NCBI GenBank assembly: GCA_017380475.1
Contig: JAFODX010000140.1
Span: 1 to 16,109 of the forward strand
Reading direction: 5' to 3'
From: Clostridia bacterium
GTDB taxonomy: Bacteria > Bacillota > Clostridia > UBA1381
Length of the DNA stretch: 16,109 bases
Under the pieces are notes generated by a model. That model ran no database searches, had not been told where the DNA came from, and saw only the letters and a list, made by a program, of their open reading frames with translations. This document shows, piece by piece, positions 8,842 to 16,051 of this stretch (positions are counted from its first letter, which is position 1; every line of letters starts with the position of its first letter). Position numbers and translations under genes: made by a program.

Positions 8842-9255
8842 TTACTGTTTATCCTTTAACAAATCACGAATTTCTGTAAGAAGTTCTTCGGTTGTAGGAG
8901 CAGCCGGAGCTTCTTTGATTTCTTCTTCCTTCTTCTTGTGTGCTTTTGAAATAAGCTTTACTGCGGCAAACATTGAGAATGCAATAATCAGGAAGTTGAT
9001 TATGTTCTGGATGAATGTGCCGTAGCAAATAGCCGCTTCGGGCTTTACCACTGTTTCACCGTTCATAACAGCTTCGGAAAGAACCCATTTAAGGTTCTTG
9101 AAATCCATACCTGCTGTGAAGTGGCCGAATATCGGCATAACAATATCATTTACAAGTGAATTAACGATTGTTCCGAAAGCGCCACCGATAATAACGCCGA
9201 CAGCCATATCTACTACGTTGCCCTTGAATGCAAACTCTTTAAATTCTTTAAACAT
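8842..9255 (-). CDS. mscL: Large-conductance mechanosensitive channel MscL
   Basis: MscL is a homopentameric membrane channel that opens under bilayer tension and releases solutes during hypo-osmotic shock. The 137-residue length is normal for the family. The N-terminal amphipathic helix and first membrane helix carry the hallmark FAFKGNVVDMAVGVIIG (residues 8-24), with TM1 at about 14-42. A periplasmic-side loop (about 45-75) is followed by TM2 (about 77-101), a basic-acidic linker KKKEEE and a C-terminal helix EELLTEIRDLLKDK typical of the cytoplasmic bundle. The ribosome binding site AAAGGA lies 10 bases before the ATG. No convincing own promoter is visible between the foldback (9279-9385) and the start, so it may be read from the divIVA operon through that structure. 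It ends against a bidirectional terminator. Confidence 0.97.
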   Translation of the reverse strand: MFKEFKEFAFKGNVVDMAVGVIIGGAFGTIVNSLVNDIVMPIFGHFTAGMDFKNLKWVLSEAVMNGETVVKPEAAICYGTFIQNIINFLIIAFSMFAAVKLISKAHKKKEEEIKEAPAAPTTEELLTEIRDLLKDKQ

Positions 9256-9278
9256 TTTTCATTTATCCTTTCTGTGTT

Positions 9279-9385
9279 AAAAGTTTGAATAAATTGCCGG
9301 ATTTGTGCTGACGGACGCTTGAGTCTGTACTCCATGTACGTGAGAGCGTCCGGAAGTACAAGGCAGGTGATTTATTCAGACTTTT
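9279..9385. repeat. Long foldback element between divIVA and mscL
   Basis: The outer arms AAAAGTTTGAATAAAT (9279-9294) and ATTTATTCAGACTTTT (9370-9385) pair over 16 bases with one G-T. GCC (9296-9298) and GGC (9362-9364) extend the stem after a bulge. The core pairs CGGACGCT (9312-9319) with AGCGTCCG (9345-9352), inside which two GTAC palindromes flank TCCAT. The divIVA stop codon begins at the edge of the right arm. On the plus strand the arm ends in six T residues, on the minus strand in four. It could terminate or attenuate divIVA transcription before mscL, or be a dispersed palindromic repeat. Confidence 0.65.
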
Positions 9386-9823
9386 TTATATTTCATCTAT
9401 TGCTTTTACTAAATTTTCGCATACCGTCTTTATTCTTTCACGGTAAGTTTCAACCTCTTGTTTAACCTTAAGCATCTCCTGATGCTTCTTTATATGCTCA
9501 TCATCAATCTGGCGTGCAAGACGTGTAGCGTCAAGCTTTGCGCGGTTAACGATTGCTTCTGCCTCCATAGTTGCGTTATTCTTGATATCCTGTGCTGACT
9601 GCTGTGCAACTTCGAGTGAACGCTGTATGGTTTCTTCTATATCCTTATATCGGTCAACAGTTTCAGTCAGCAAAGCTATTTTCTCGTGCAGTGCTGCGTT
9701 TTCCTTGCATAAAGTGTCATAGTCCTGAATGACGATGTCAAGAAAATCGTCAACTGCATCGCAGTCGTAGCCTTTCAGCTTCTTCTCAAATTCCTGATTC
9801 TGAATATCAACGGGTTTTAACAT
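9386..9823 (-). CDS. divIVA: DivIVA-family cell division/polarity protein
   Basis: DivIVA proteins bind negatively curved membrane at septa and poles and recruit division or cell-wall partners. The 145-residue protein starts MLKPVDIQNQEFEKKLKGYD, matching the family's N-terminal lipid-binding domain; L16 and K17 occupy the places of the membrane-contacting Phe17 and Arg18 of B. subtilis. Residues from about 30 to the end are coiled coil with heptad hydrophobics. It lacks a long C-terminal extension and is a little shorter than the 164-residue B. subtilis protein. The ATG at 9821-9823 fits both the family N terminus and the AAAGGA site 11 bases upstream; a TTG two codons earlier is possible but sits too close to that site. 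It is the last gene of the hlyD-like/yggS/sepF/ylmH operon, 30 bases after ylmH. Confidence 0.93.
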   Translation of the reverse strand: MLKPVDIQNQEFEKKLKGYDCDAVDDFLDIVIQDYDTLCKENAALHEKIALLTETVDRYKDIEETIQRSLEVAQQSAQDIKNNATMEAEAIVNRAKLDATRLARQIDDEHIKKHQEMLKVKQEVETYRERIKTVCENLVKAIDEI

Positions 9824-9853
9824 ATACAACTACATCCTTTCATAAATTCTGTG

Positions 9854-10606
9854 CTAAATATATTGTTTGAGTGTTATATGAAGACGCATTTTTCTGGTTT
9901 CACCGTCAAAGCTGTGAACAAGAAATCTGCCATAACCACGGATAGAGAGCAGGTCGCCCTCTTTCACGGTTTCTGCAACCTTTTCGGTTTCACGGTGATT
10001 GAGCTTAACTTTTCCTGCATTTATGAGTGCTGCAGACTGCGCACGTGAAATGTTTGCCGCAGCACCTACCACAGCATCAAGCCTTGGTGCGGCACAAACA
10101 GCACCGATAGTTTTATACTTACGCTCAATCTGAATTTCTGCGAGGTCGTCTATGATTTCGACTTTAACGCCCTGATTACCTATTTTATTCAGATTATCTC
10201 TGACATATTCGGAAACATCGCTGTGCAACAGCACGTATGCGAAATCATCGCAAACCACAATATCGCCAAGCTTCTGCGGAGCAATCCCCAGAGACATCAC
10301 CGTTCCGAGATAGTCACGGTGAGTAAGCTTTCTTGTGTATCCGCCTACAACCTTAAGGCAGACAATAGGAAACTCATTTACGTCGGGTTCTTCCCATTGC
10401 GGAAAGACGCCGATAATCTTTTTTTCAGCATCGCCGAATCCGCCATAGACTAAAACGTTATAATCAAACGGGAATACAACCTTGTCCTCGACCGTTGCAA
10501 GTTCAGCACCGTCGAGAAAATCGGAAAACCGTGCCGACGAATATTTGTCGCATAACCTGAACAAATCTTCCGTTTTGGAAATCAGAAGTTTTTCGTCAGT
10601 ATTCAT
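9854..10606 (-). CDS. ylmH: YlmH-type S4-domain RNA-binding protein
   Basis: The 250-residue protein has an N-terminal domain characteristic of YlmH (about 1-165, including FPQWEEPD and LTHRDYLGTVMSLGI) and a C-terminal S4 RNA-binding domain (about 180-245, with ISRAQSAALINAGKVKLN). In B. subtilis YlmH binds the large ribosomal subunit and is related to RqcP, a factor of ribosome-associated quality control; a role with stalled 50S-peptidyl-tRNA is known for the family and inferred here. The ATG at 10604-10606 shares one base with the sepF stop codon (TGATG), so the two genes are probably translationally coupled; a TTG one codon earlier is the alternative start. The upstream site AAAGAAG is weak, which fits coupling. 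Presence next to sepF and divIVA is the usual Firmicute arrangement. Confidence 0.93.
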   Translation of the reverse strand: MNTDEKLLISKTEDLFRLCDKYSSARFSDFLDGAELATVEDKVVFPFDYNVLVYGGFGDAEKKIIGVFPQWEEPDVNEFPIVCLKVVGGYTRKLTHRDYLGTVMSLGIAPQKLGDIVVCDDFAYVLLHSDVSEYVRDNLNKIGNQGVKVEIIDDLAEIQIERKYKTIGAVCAAPRLDAVVGAAANISRAQSAALINAGKVKLNHRETEKVAETVKEGDLLSIRGYGRFLVHSFDGETRKMRLHITLKQYI

Positions 10607-11166
10607 CAATACTTGTTCTTCTTTGCGTCTATTTTAACACCGACGGGAGCCATACAGAAAATGCTCGGGCAAAGTCTCTCAAACGGACAATCCATACCGA
10701 AAGCCGCACCGCCTATGTAGTCAACAACACGGCGAGCCTCGTTATCTGTAGCAATTCCCGAAACATCAATAAGAGTAATCTTATTGGTCTTTACCTCACG
10801 GATAATACGTGTTGCATCATCAAGCGATGTCGGGTAATGAACTGTTACCTCAACTCCGGCAAGACTTGAACGGGTCGGAGCAGGGGGAACAGCCGGCTTT
10901 GAAGCGTAGGCTGAGCTGTATCTCTCTCTGGGTGTTGTATTGCGTGAATATGAAGAAGAATAACTGCGTGCCGGTCTCTGCTCGCTCTCGTAGTTTTCCT
11001 CATAATCATCTTCTTTCTCTTCACGTCTGCCTAAGAATGAGAAGAACGACTTTTTAGGCTCGTCATCCTCCTCCTCGTAATCCTCATAATCTTCCTCGTA
11101 ACGGTCTTCATAATCATACTCTGACTTTGAACCGAACGCACGTCTTGCATTGTCTAAAAATGACAT
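10606..11166 (-). CDS. sepF: Cell division protein SepF
   Basis: SepF tethers and bundles FtsZ at the membrane during septum formation. The 186-residue protein begins MSFLDNARRAFG, an amphipathic membrane-targeting helix. A long linker follows: a Tyr/Glu/Asp-rich block (17-36), a second hydrophobic-basic patch KKSFFSFLGRR (38-48), another acidic block and a Ser/Arg/Pro-rich part (63-100). The conserved SepF domain occupies about 103-182, with the family blocks ITLIDVSGI (130-138), RRVVDYIGGAAFGM (145-158) and a terminal FCMAPVGVKI. It is longer than the roughly 150-residue B. subtilis protein, the extra being linker. GAAGGGAAG before the ATG serves as ribosome binding site. It lies 17 bases after yggS and overlaps the ylmH start by one base. 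Confidence 0.95.
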   Translation of the reverse strand: MSFLDNARRAFGSKSEYDYEDRYEEDYEDYEEEDDEPKKSFFSFLGRREEKEDDYEENYESEQRPARSYSSSYSRNTTPRERYSSAYASKPAVPPAPTRSSLAGVEVTVHYPTSLDDATRIIREVKTNKITLIDVSGIATDNEARRVVDYIGGAAFGMDCPFERLCPSIFCMAPVGVKIDAKKNKY

Positions 11167-11183
11167 ACATACACTTCCCTTCG

Positions 11184-11870
11184 TTAATTATAATTTCTTG
11201 GTCCGAATATCAGACTCCCAACACGAACCATGGTTGCACCATACTTAACAGCAGTTTCAAAATCGCCGCTCATACCCATTGAAAGCTCGCACATACTGAC
11301 ATTCTTGTAGTTTTCATTCGCAGTTTTGTCAAAAAGCTTTTTCATATTTCTGAAATGCTCCGAGACGTCTCCGAATTCTGTTTTTGGTGCAATTGTCATA
11401 AGACCTTTAACGTGTGTATGGTTAAGATTTCCGGCATACTTAAGAAGTGTCGGAAGCTCGTCAGGTGAAATTCCCGATTTCGATTCCTCGCCTGAAATAT
11501 TAACCTGTATAAGAATGTCCACATGACAATCGTGTGCTTCTGCAAGTCGTTCAATCTCCTGCATCAGCTTTATTGAATCAACGCTGTGAATCATACAACA
11601 GCGGTCAATAACGTATTTAACCTTATTGGTCTGCAAATGCCCGATAAGATGCCAGTTGACAGGCAGCACGTTATCAAACTTGTCACGGACCTCCTGCGGT
11701 TTGTTCTCGCCAATGTCCGTAACACCTAACCGTATTGCCTCGTTCATAGCGTCTGTCGGATACGTTTTTGTAACGGCTATAAGCTTGATATCATCGGGGT
11801 TTCTGCCACATTCTTCTGCCGCAGCCCTGATTCGAGCCATTACATCGTTCAATCTGTTTTCAAGACTCAA
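11184..11870 (-). CDS. ylmE: YggS/YlmE-type PLP homeostasis protein
   Basis: This cytoplasmic alanine-racemase-fold protein binds pyridoxal phosphate without known catalytic turnover and controls PLP and amino-acid balance. The PLP-binding lysine is in IKLIAVTKTYP; with the start chosen here it is K35, close to K36 of E. coli YggS. Other family blocks are HSVDS, IQVNISGEESKSG, KGLMTIAP, LSMGMSGDFETAV and RVGSLIFG, the last two contributing to phosphate binding. No ATG occurs before the conserved domain. The TTG at 11870 gives 228 residues and the usual N terminus (SLENRLNDVMARI). An upstream TTG at 11912, overlapping the preceding gene by 17 bases, would give 242 residues, and an ATT at 11876 is best spaced from AAAGG. 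It is second in the division operon. Confidence 0.93.
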   Translation of the reverse strand: MSLENRLNDVMARIRAAAEECGRNPDDIKLIAVTKTYPTDAMNEAIRLGVTDIGENKPQEVRDKFDNVLPVNWHLIGHLQTNKVKYVIDRCCMIHSVDSIKLMQEIERLAEAHDCHVDILIQVNISGEESKSGISPDELPTLLKYAGNLNHTHVKGLMTIAPKTEFGDVSEHFRNMKKLFDKTANENYKNVSMCELSMGMSGDFETAVKYGATMVRVGSLIFGPRNYN

Positions 11871-11895
11871 CTGAATTTCCCAGCCTTTCTTTTTA

Positions 11896-13089
11896 TCAGC
11901 GTTCGCCGACAATTATTCTGTCCATTGCACCAATGTTGTTCTCGGCGCTCTCTGATGCACTGATGATAGAGAACCCTTTGTCAGTATCGGAATAAAGCAC
12001 ATCAATATCGCATTTATATGAATCCGAGCCTTTTCGTGCATAAACGAAATAGTCGTTGATTTCGGTTCCTATATGGATTGAATCTGTAGGAACTTTGTAA
12101 CCTGAATATTCCTTAAAGATTATCTTTGCACTTACAGTTCTGTATGAGAATGCACTCTCAAGATAGGTGCTTACTTTTATAATAAATACCGAGTCGCCGT
12201 TTTCGTCAGCATTGCCCAGATAGAAAAGCTCACCCCTGACATCTGTTTCGGTAAGGTTTGTAAAGCTCACGGTTATATTCGGGTTCTCTGTAAGGAGTTT
12301 TGCATTGTCGCCGTCTGCGATACCCATAATATACCATACGTGGTTATCCATAACCTTGCACACAGGTGTGCCTGAAACGATTGTTTTACCGTTGAGGTAC
12401 TCGCTCGTTTTCGGCTCAAGAGCGTTGAGATATGTTGTTGTGAATTTTTCTGCCTTATCAGCTGTTAGTACGGTTTCAAGTCCGTCAACATAAGAGGAAA
12501 ATATTCCCGAACGGTCAGACACTATGTCAGACCCTTTTGCGGTAATAGACTTCTCGATACGTTTACGCTCTGCATTAAGAGCTTCAATCTTAGCTGTTTT
12601 TGAGGAAGCAGTGCCTTTTCGTGCGTTGTTAATATCCTTTTTTGTTTCGCTGATATCTTCAACGCTGTTAGCCCTGCCGTTTTCAATAACAGTTTCCATT
12701 TCTGCCGCAATCTGGCTTTCGGCTGAGTCCGAATCCTTTTTATACAGGTCACTGTCGTGTCCGTTTGACGACAGATGTGCTATATTGGCATCAATGGTAC
12801 TGAGCTGTTTAAGTGTATCGGTATTGATATCTCCGTTATATACAGTACTTATAACTTCATCCTGAGCAACTCTGCTGCCGTCAGTTGCAACGTTGTGGAC
12901 AACACCGTCTGATTCTGAATAATAAACTGTTTCGTCACGCACAATGAATGCATTATCGCAGACAAAGCTCACACTGTGAGTATATCGTGAAAGCTCTGCT
13001 GAATTAACCGGCATAACAAAATATGCAACACCGTAAGCGGTGGCAGTAAGCAAAACAAGTGCAATGACTGCTACAAAAAACTTTTTCAT
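11896..13089 (-). CDS. HlyD-like single-pass membrane adaptor protein
   Basis: The 397-residue protein has a short basic N terminus (MKKFF) and one membrane helix (about residues 5-26), then an extracytoplasmic part. Residues about 60-85 (SDGVVHNVATDGSRVAQDEVIS) look like the first half of a biotinyl-lipoyl-type hairpin domain of HlyD/membrane-fusion proteins. A charged helical stretch (about 115-195) could form the coiled-coil hairpin, followed by beta-rich domains with a second barrel-like part. No ABC or MFS transporter gene is adjacent, so its partner is unknown. It is the first gene of the yggS-sepF-ylmH-divIVA operon, suggesting an envelope or division role; that is inference. The ATG at 13087-13089 has GAAAGG six bases before it; an upstream in-frame ATG at 13110 would add seven residues and also has an AGGA site. 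Confidence 0.8.
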   Translation of the reverse strand: MKKFFVAVIALVLLTATAYGVAYFVMPVNSAELSRYTHSVSFVCDNAFIVRDETVYYSESDGVVHNVATDGSRVAQDEVISTVYNGDINTDTLKQLSTIDANIAHLSSNGHDSDLYKKDSDSAESQIAAEMETVIENGRANSVEDISETKKDINNARKGTASSKTAKIEALNAERKRIEKSITAKGSDIVSDRSGIFSSYVDGLETVLTADKAEKFTTTYLNALEPKTSEYLNGKTIVSGTPVCKVMDNHVWYIMGIADGDNAKLLTENPNITVSFTNLTETDVRGELFYLGNADENGDSVFIIKVSTYLESAFSYRTVSAKIIFKEYSGYKVPTDSIHIGTEINDYFVYARKGSDSYKCDIDVLYSDTDKGFSIISASESAENNIGAMDRIIVGER

Positions 13090-13147
13090 CCTAAACCTTT
13101 CAAAAAACATAAAGTCCTGTTTCTTCTGTGTATACTTATATAATTAT

Positions 13148-13176
13148 ATTATATAATGTTTTGCGGTAAAAAACAA
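13148..13176 (-). promoter_or_regulatory. Promoter of the cell-division operon
   Basis: On the minus strand TTGTTT (13171-13176) and a perfect TATAAT (13148-13153) are 17 bases apart in a very AT-rich stretch. Initiation near 13141 would give a leader of about 30-50 bases before the HlyD-like gene. It would drive five genes through divIVA and perhaps mscL. Confidence 0.7.
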
Positions 13177-13206
13177 GTCTTTTTTGTTGTTTTTTGGCGT
13201 AAATTT

Positions 13207-14241
13207 TCACATTATATGATTTGAAAGATATACAATCGAGTTTGCAGCACGGAAATATTTGCCCAGAGAGTCAAGTATGCCTCTGCCCTTATATTGACGG
13301 CGCATCGCATAGACAAGAAACCGAAGCTTACGTGACGATTTATATGATGAGAGAACGCAGCGGTAAAGCTCATCAAATGTATACACCTTATAGGGGTCAA
13401 TGTCACACATAAGTGCCGCTTCCTCAACACCCGAAACAATATCCTTTCCGTATGTGAAAATCGCACCGTCAAACGAATCACGGGTAATCGCGTAGTAATC
13501 ACCGCTGTATTTTCCGAACACACGCATACATTCATAGTATCCGTTCTTGATACTTTTTGAAATGGATTTTCTGTCGAACTCCATCAGCCCGACCTCAGGC
13601 GTACGGCAGTTTATGTTTATAATATTGACTCCGCACTGGTCGATGCTTTTTATCATACCCACACCTTTTACCGAAACACAGATAATGGTATCATATCCGC
13701 GGTCTATAAGCATATTAACAGGAAGATTGTTACGCATAGCACCATCGGAATATTCCACTCCGTCAATTTTTGCAGGCTTGAACATCGGAAAACACGCACT
13801 TGCAAAGATATAATCCAGCAACTTTCCGTCGGGGATATTCTCAATAAACAGCTCTTCGCTTTTCCGTGTATCGGTTCTGTAGGTACAAAGACCGTAGTCG
13901 ATTCCGCTTTGGCGGACGCTGTTTTCATCTATATGCCGTGCGAGAAAGTCCTTGAACGCCGAGGCATCAATACCGCCTGAAGTAAGGTCTTTAACCGCAC
14001 CGAAAAGCGACATCGGCGAGAACAGATTATTGCCCTTTATTTCTGCGATATCAGTAGCACGGATATTAAGCCAAAGGTCATCAGCATCAAGACCTGATGC
14101 AAAAACTGCACCGTTCACCGCACCAATGGACGTTCCCGTTATTGCTTCAATTTCTATTCCGAGCTCGTTTAATGCATGCCACACCCCGACCTCAAAAGCA
14201 CCTCTTGTACCGCCTCCGCCAAGAGCCAATGCGTATTTCAT
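13207..14241 (-). CDS. Patatin-like phospholipase
   Basis: This 344-residue protein belongs to the bacterial patatin-like hydrolases, which cleave acyl esters of lipids with a Ser-Asp dyad. The oxyanion-hole motif GGGGTRG is at residues 8-14, the nucleophile elbow GTSIG at 36-40 (Ser38) and the catalytic Asp in DGA at 166-168. ASACFPMFKP just before the DGA is also typical. No signal peptide or membrane helix is visible, so it is probably cytoplasmic, acting at the inner face of the membrane. The C-terminal ~100 residues are helical and basic (for example RKLRFLVYAMRRQYKG), which may aid membrane contact. AGAAGGG lies 12 bases before the ATG. It follows the C69 peptidase gene after a terminator; no strong promoter of its own is visible, so partial read-through is possible. 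Physiological substrate unknown. Confidence 0.92.
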   Translation of the reverse strand: MKYALALGGGGTRGAFEVGVWHALNELGIEIEAITGTSIGAVNGAVFASGLDADDLWLNIRATDIAEIKGNNLFSPMSLFGAVKDLTSGGIDASAFKDFLARHIDENSVRQSGIDYGLCTYRTDTRKSEELFIENIPDGKLLDYIFASACFPMFKPAKIDGVEYSDGAMRNNLPVNMLIDRGYDTIICVSVKGVGMIKSIDQCGVNIININCRTPEVGLMEFDRKSISKSIKNGYYECMRVFGKYSGDYYAITRDSFDGAIFTYGKDIVSGVEEAALMCDIDPYKVYTFDELYRCVLSSYKSSRKLRFLVYAMRRQYKGRGILDSLGKYFRAANSIVYLSNHIM

Positions 14242-14278
14242 AACATCATCATTCCCTTCTCATTGAGATAGTATGTGT

Positions 14279-14313
14279 AAAAAACACAGGATGTTGCACA
14301 AAAAGCAACACCC
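14279..14313 (-). terminator. Terminator of the C69 peptidase gene
   Basis: On the minus strand GGGTGTTGC (14305-14313 on the plus strand) pairs with GCAACATCC (14289-14297), nine pairs with one G-U, around a 7-base loop. A T tract (14279-14284) follows a few bases later. It begins 6 bases past the peptidase stop codon and separates it from the patatin gene. Confidence 0.75.
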
Positions 14314-14319
14314 CGTTTC

Positions 14320-15858
14320 TTAGTTTGAAATTATTGTAGGACCCGACACGGAATATGAAGGAATCGGTTCTATTTCGGGCTTTGTCTTAAGCTCGAACTG
14401 AAGTTTATTCCCTTTCGTTTCGTCCTCACCCTCGTAAAGGGCAATGAACTTGATAAGCTCTCCGTAAAGTGCCTTTGACTTGTTAAACCCGTCATATGCA
14501 ACATTTTTGCACAGAATGTTTGCCGTATGCGATTTTGTAATGGATTTTTCCATTTGCGCATCGAGTACGGACATATTTTCTATCAGTGCGTTTTCATACT
14601 CACTGTAAAATGCTTTGATTTTATTGCCGTAAAGCGTACGGTTAGTTGCGCTTATTGTCGAAAGTGAACGGTTTGCCCAGTACATTGAATATTCGCTATA
14701 GTCAGGAGCATCGAGCGTGCAGATAACCGGTGTTTCAGTTATTGCAGAGGCGTAGTACGGAAGATACGGTGCAAACTCGGCATTTCCCAGACACAGCCAC
14801 ATCACGCACGCAGTTTCCTGCGGTAAATCAGGACGGATTTGAAGAATGTGACATTCTTCCTGACGTGCCGTTGCAATTGCACGTATGTATTTGTTGCCCG
14901 GGATATCGAGGCAGTATTTGGTGTTCTCGTACCGTGTACGTGTAACGTCCATAACCTCTTTAACCGTGATCTTCTTTGACGGCTTGAACAAAAGTTTATG
15001 TTCTGTTTTGTAGGGGTCAGAGCCGATTGTGCCGTGCAGCAAACGCTGTCCGCCCCATATACGGATTGAATTGGAGTCTTTTTCTTTCTCTGAATATGTC
15101 TTACGGAGATTGATTCTGCCGTTGGTTTCAACAAGAAATCTGTTGGATTTTGCAAGACTCACAAGGTTTTCCGAAATGATGACATCGGGCGAATCCACAT
15201 CAATTTCGCCGAGCATATACGCATTGGGAATAACAGCCGCCATATCATCGGGGAGTTTAATTGCCGCATACTGATGTCCCGTGTATATTTCCATATACCA
15301 GGCCTCGGTTTCGTCGGCAGTCATAATGATATTACCCTCTCCTGAACCGTATTTATCGACAATTTCAGCCACTATCTCTATACCGTGACGTGCAGATGTT
15401 GCACGTGAGAGGATTAAGTCGTTTGCTGAAAGCTCGTGTAAGCCTGTTTCAACGAACGGGTCGGCAGATATTGCCTTTTCGTTGGGGTATGCCGTGATAG
15501 TTGATGTTGCGGCAACGCCAAGCTCGTTAAAGCCTGCTGCACCGTACGGTGTACTGCCGATGCCACGGTGCTTTGATGCAGGTGTTGCACTGTAGCGGTA
15601 AGTGTGTTGGGGATACGGCACGCTTAATCCGTATGCATCTGTATAGCACTCGCCCTCTGCGTGGTCACTTGCAGGATGAACAATAAACCGCTTACTGTTT
15701 GCACTTGCAATATCCTCAGTACGGGCTATCATAACCGAGCCATCGGCGGAAACGTCTTTTCCGACATATACACCTGTGCAGGCGTAAGCGGAAGATGTTG
15801 CCAGTATAACAGTTCCCATGGCAAGGGATACTATTTTTGTTAATATATTAAACTTCAT
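14320..15858 (-). CDS. Secreted C69-family peptidase (dipeptidase)
   Basis: C69 enzymes are N-terminal-nucleophile hydrolases, mostly dipeptidases, that use an N-terminal cysteine. The 512-residue precursor has a clear signal peptide (basic MKFNILTK, hydrophobic 9-21) ending in AYA at 24-26, directly followed by Cys27 in CTGVYVGKDVSADGSVMIARTED, the family's catalytic block. Cleavage by signal peptidase I at AYA would itself expose the nucleophile. The residue three before the Cys is Ala, so a lipoprotein signal is unlikely. Further family-like segments include GAAGFNELGVAATSTITAYPNEK and EAWYMEIYTGHQYAAIKLPDD. GAAAGG lies 11 bases before the ATG. It has its own strong promoter and terminator and thus is monocistronic. 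Probably acts outside the membrane on peptides or wall-derived peptides; substrate not shown by the sequence. Confidence 0.92.
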   Translation of the reverse strand: MKFNILTKIVSLAMGTVILATSSAYACTGVYVGKDVSADGSVMIARTEDIASANSKRFIVHPASDHAEGECYTDAYGLSVPYPQHTYRYSATPASKHRGIGSTPYGAAGFNELGVAATSTITAYPNEKAISADPFVETGLHELSANDLILSRATSARHGIEIVAEIVDKYGSGEGNIIMTADETEAWYMEIYTGHQYAAIKLPDDMAAVIPNAYMLGEIDVDSPDVIISENLVSLAKSNRFLVETNGRINLRKTYSEKEKDSNSIRIWGGQRLLHGTIGSDPYKTEHKLLFKPSKKITVKEVMDVTRTRYENTKYCLDIPGNKYIRAIATARQEECHILQIRPDLPQETACVMWLCLGNAEFAPYLPYYASAITETPVICTLDAPDYSEYSMYWANRSLSTISATNRTLYGNKIKAFYSEYENALIENMSVLDAQMEKSITKSHTANILCKNVAYDGFNKSKALYGELIKFIALYEGEDETKGNKLQFELKTKPEIEPIPSYSVSGPTIISN

Positions 15859-15890
15859 ATCAAGTCAAACCTTTCTCATTGTATACTAAA

Positions 15891-15919
15891 ATAATACAAT
15901 ATATTTATGCATTTGTCAA
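15891..15919 (-). promoter_or_regulatory. Promoter of the C69 peptidase gene
   Basis: On the minus strand a perfect TTGACA (15914-15919) and TATTAT (15891-15896) are exactly 17 bases apart. Transcription would start near 15884, about 25 bases before the peptidase ATG. Confidence 0.85.
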
Positions 15920-15987
15920 GGAAACGACCACATAAAAAGGCGAAATTGTGTAAAACAGACAAAAGGTAAAAAAATTTGAAAAAAGTG

Positions 15988-16016
15988 TTGACAAATGAAA
16001 AATATTATGGTATCAT
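15988..16016 (+). promoter_or_regulatory. tRNA-Lys promoter
   Basis: A perfect TTGACA (15988-15993) is followed after 17 bases by TATCAT (16011-16016). The expected start near 16023 leaves a leader of about 29 bases, which can form a small GTGTT/AACAC hairpin (16024-16036), before the tRNA. It is divergent from the peptidase promoter with about 70 bases between them. Confidence 0.85.
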
Positions 16017-16051
16017 ATAATTCGTGTTGAGAACACAGCAACAAAAAATAT

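Noticed and set aside
13168..13195. AAAAAACAA / TTGTTTTTT stem as terminator of the patatin gene
   Set aside because: Almost purely A-T with a 10-base loop, and it overlaps the -35 of the division operon promoter. It may contribute to termination but cannot be supported as a real terminator.
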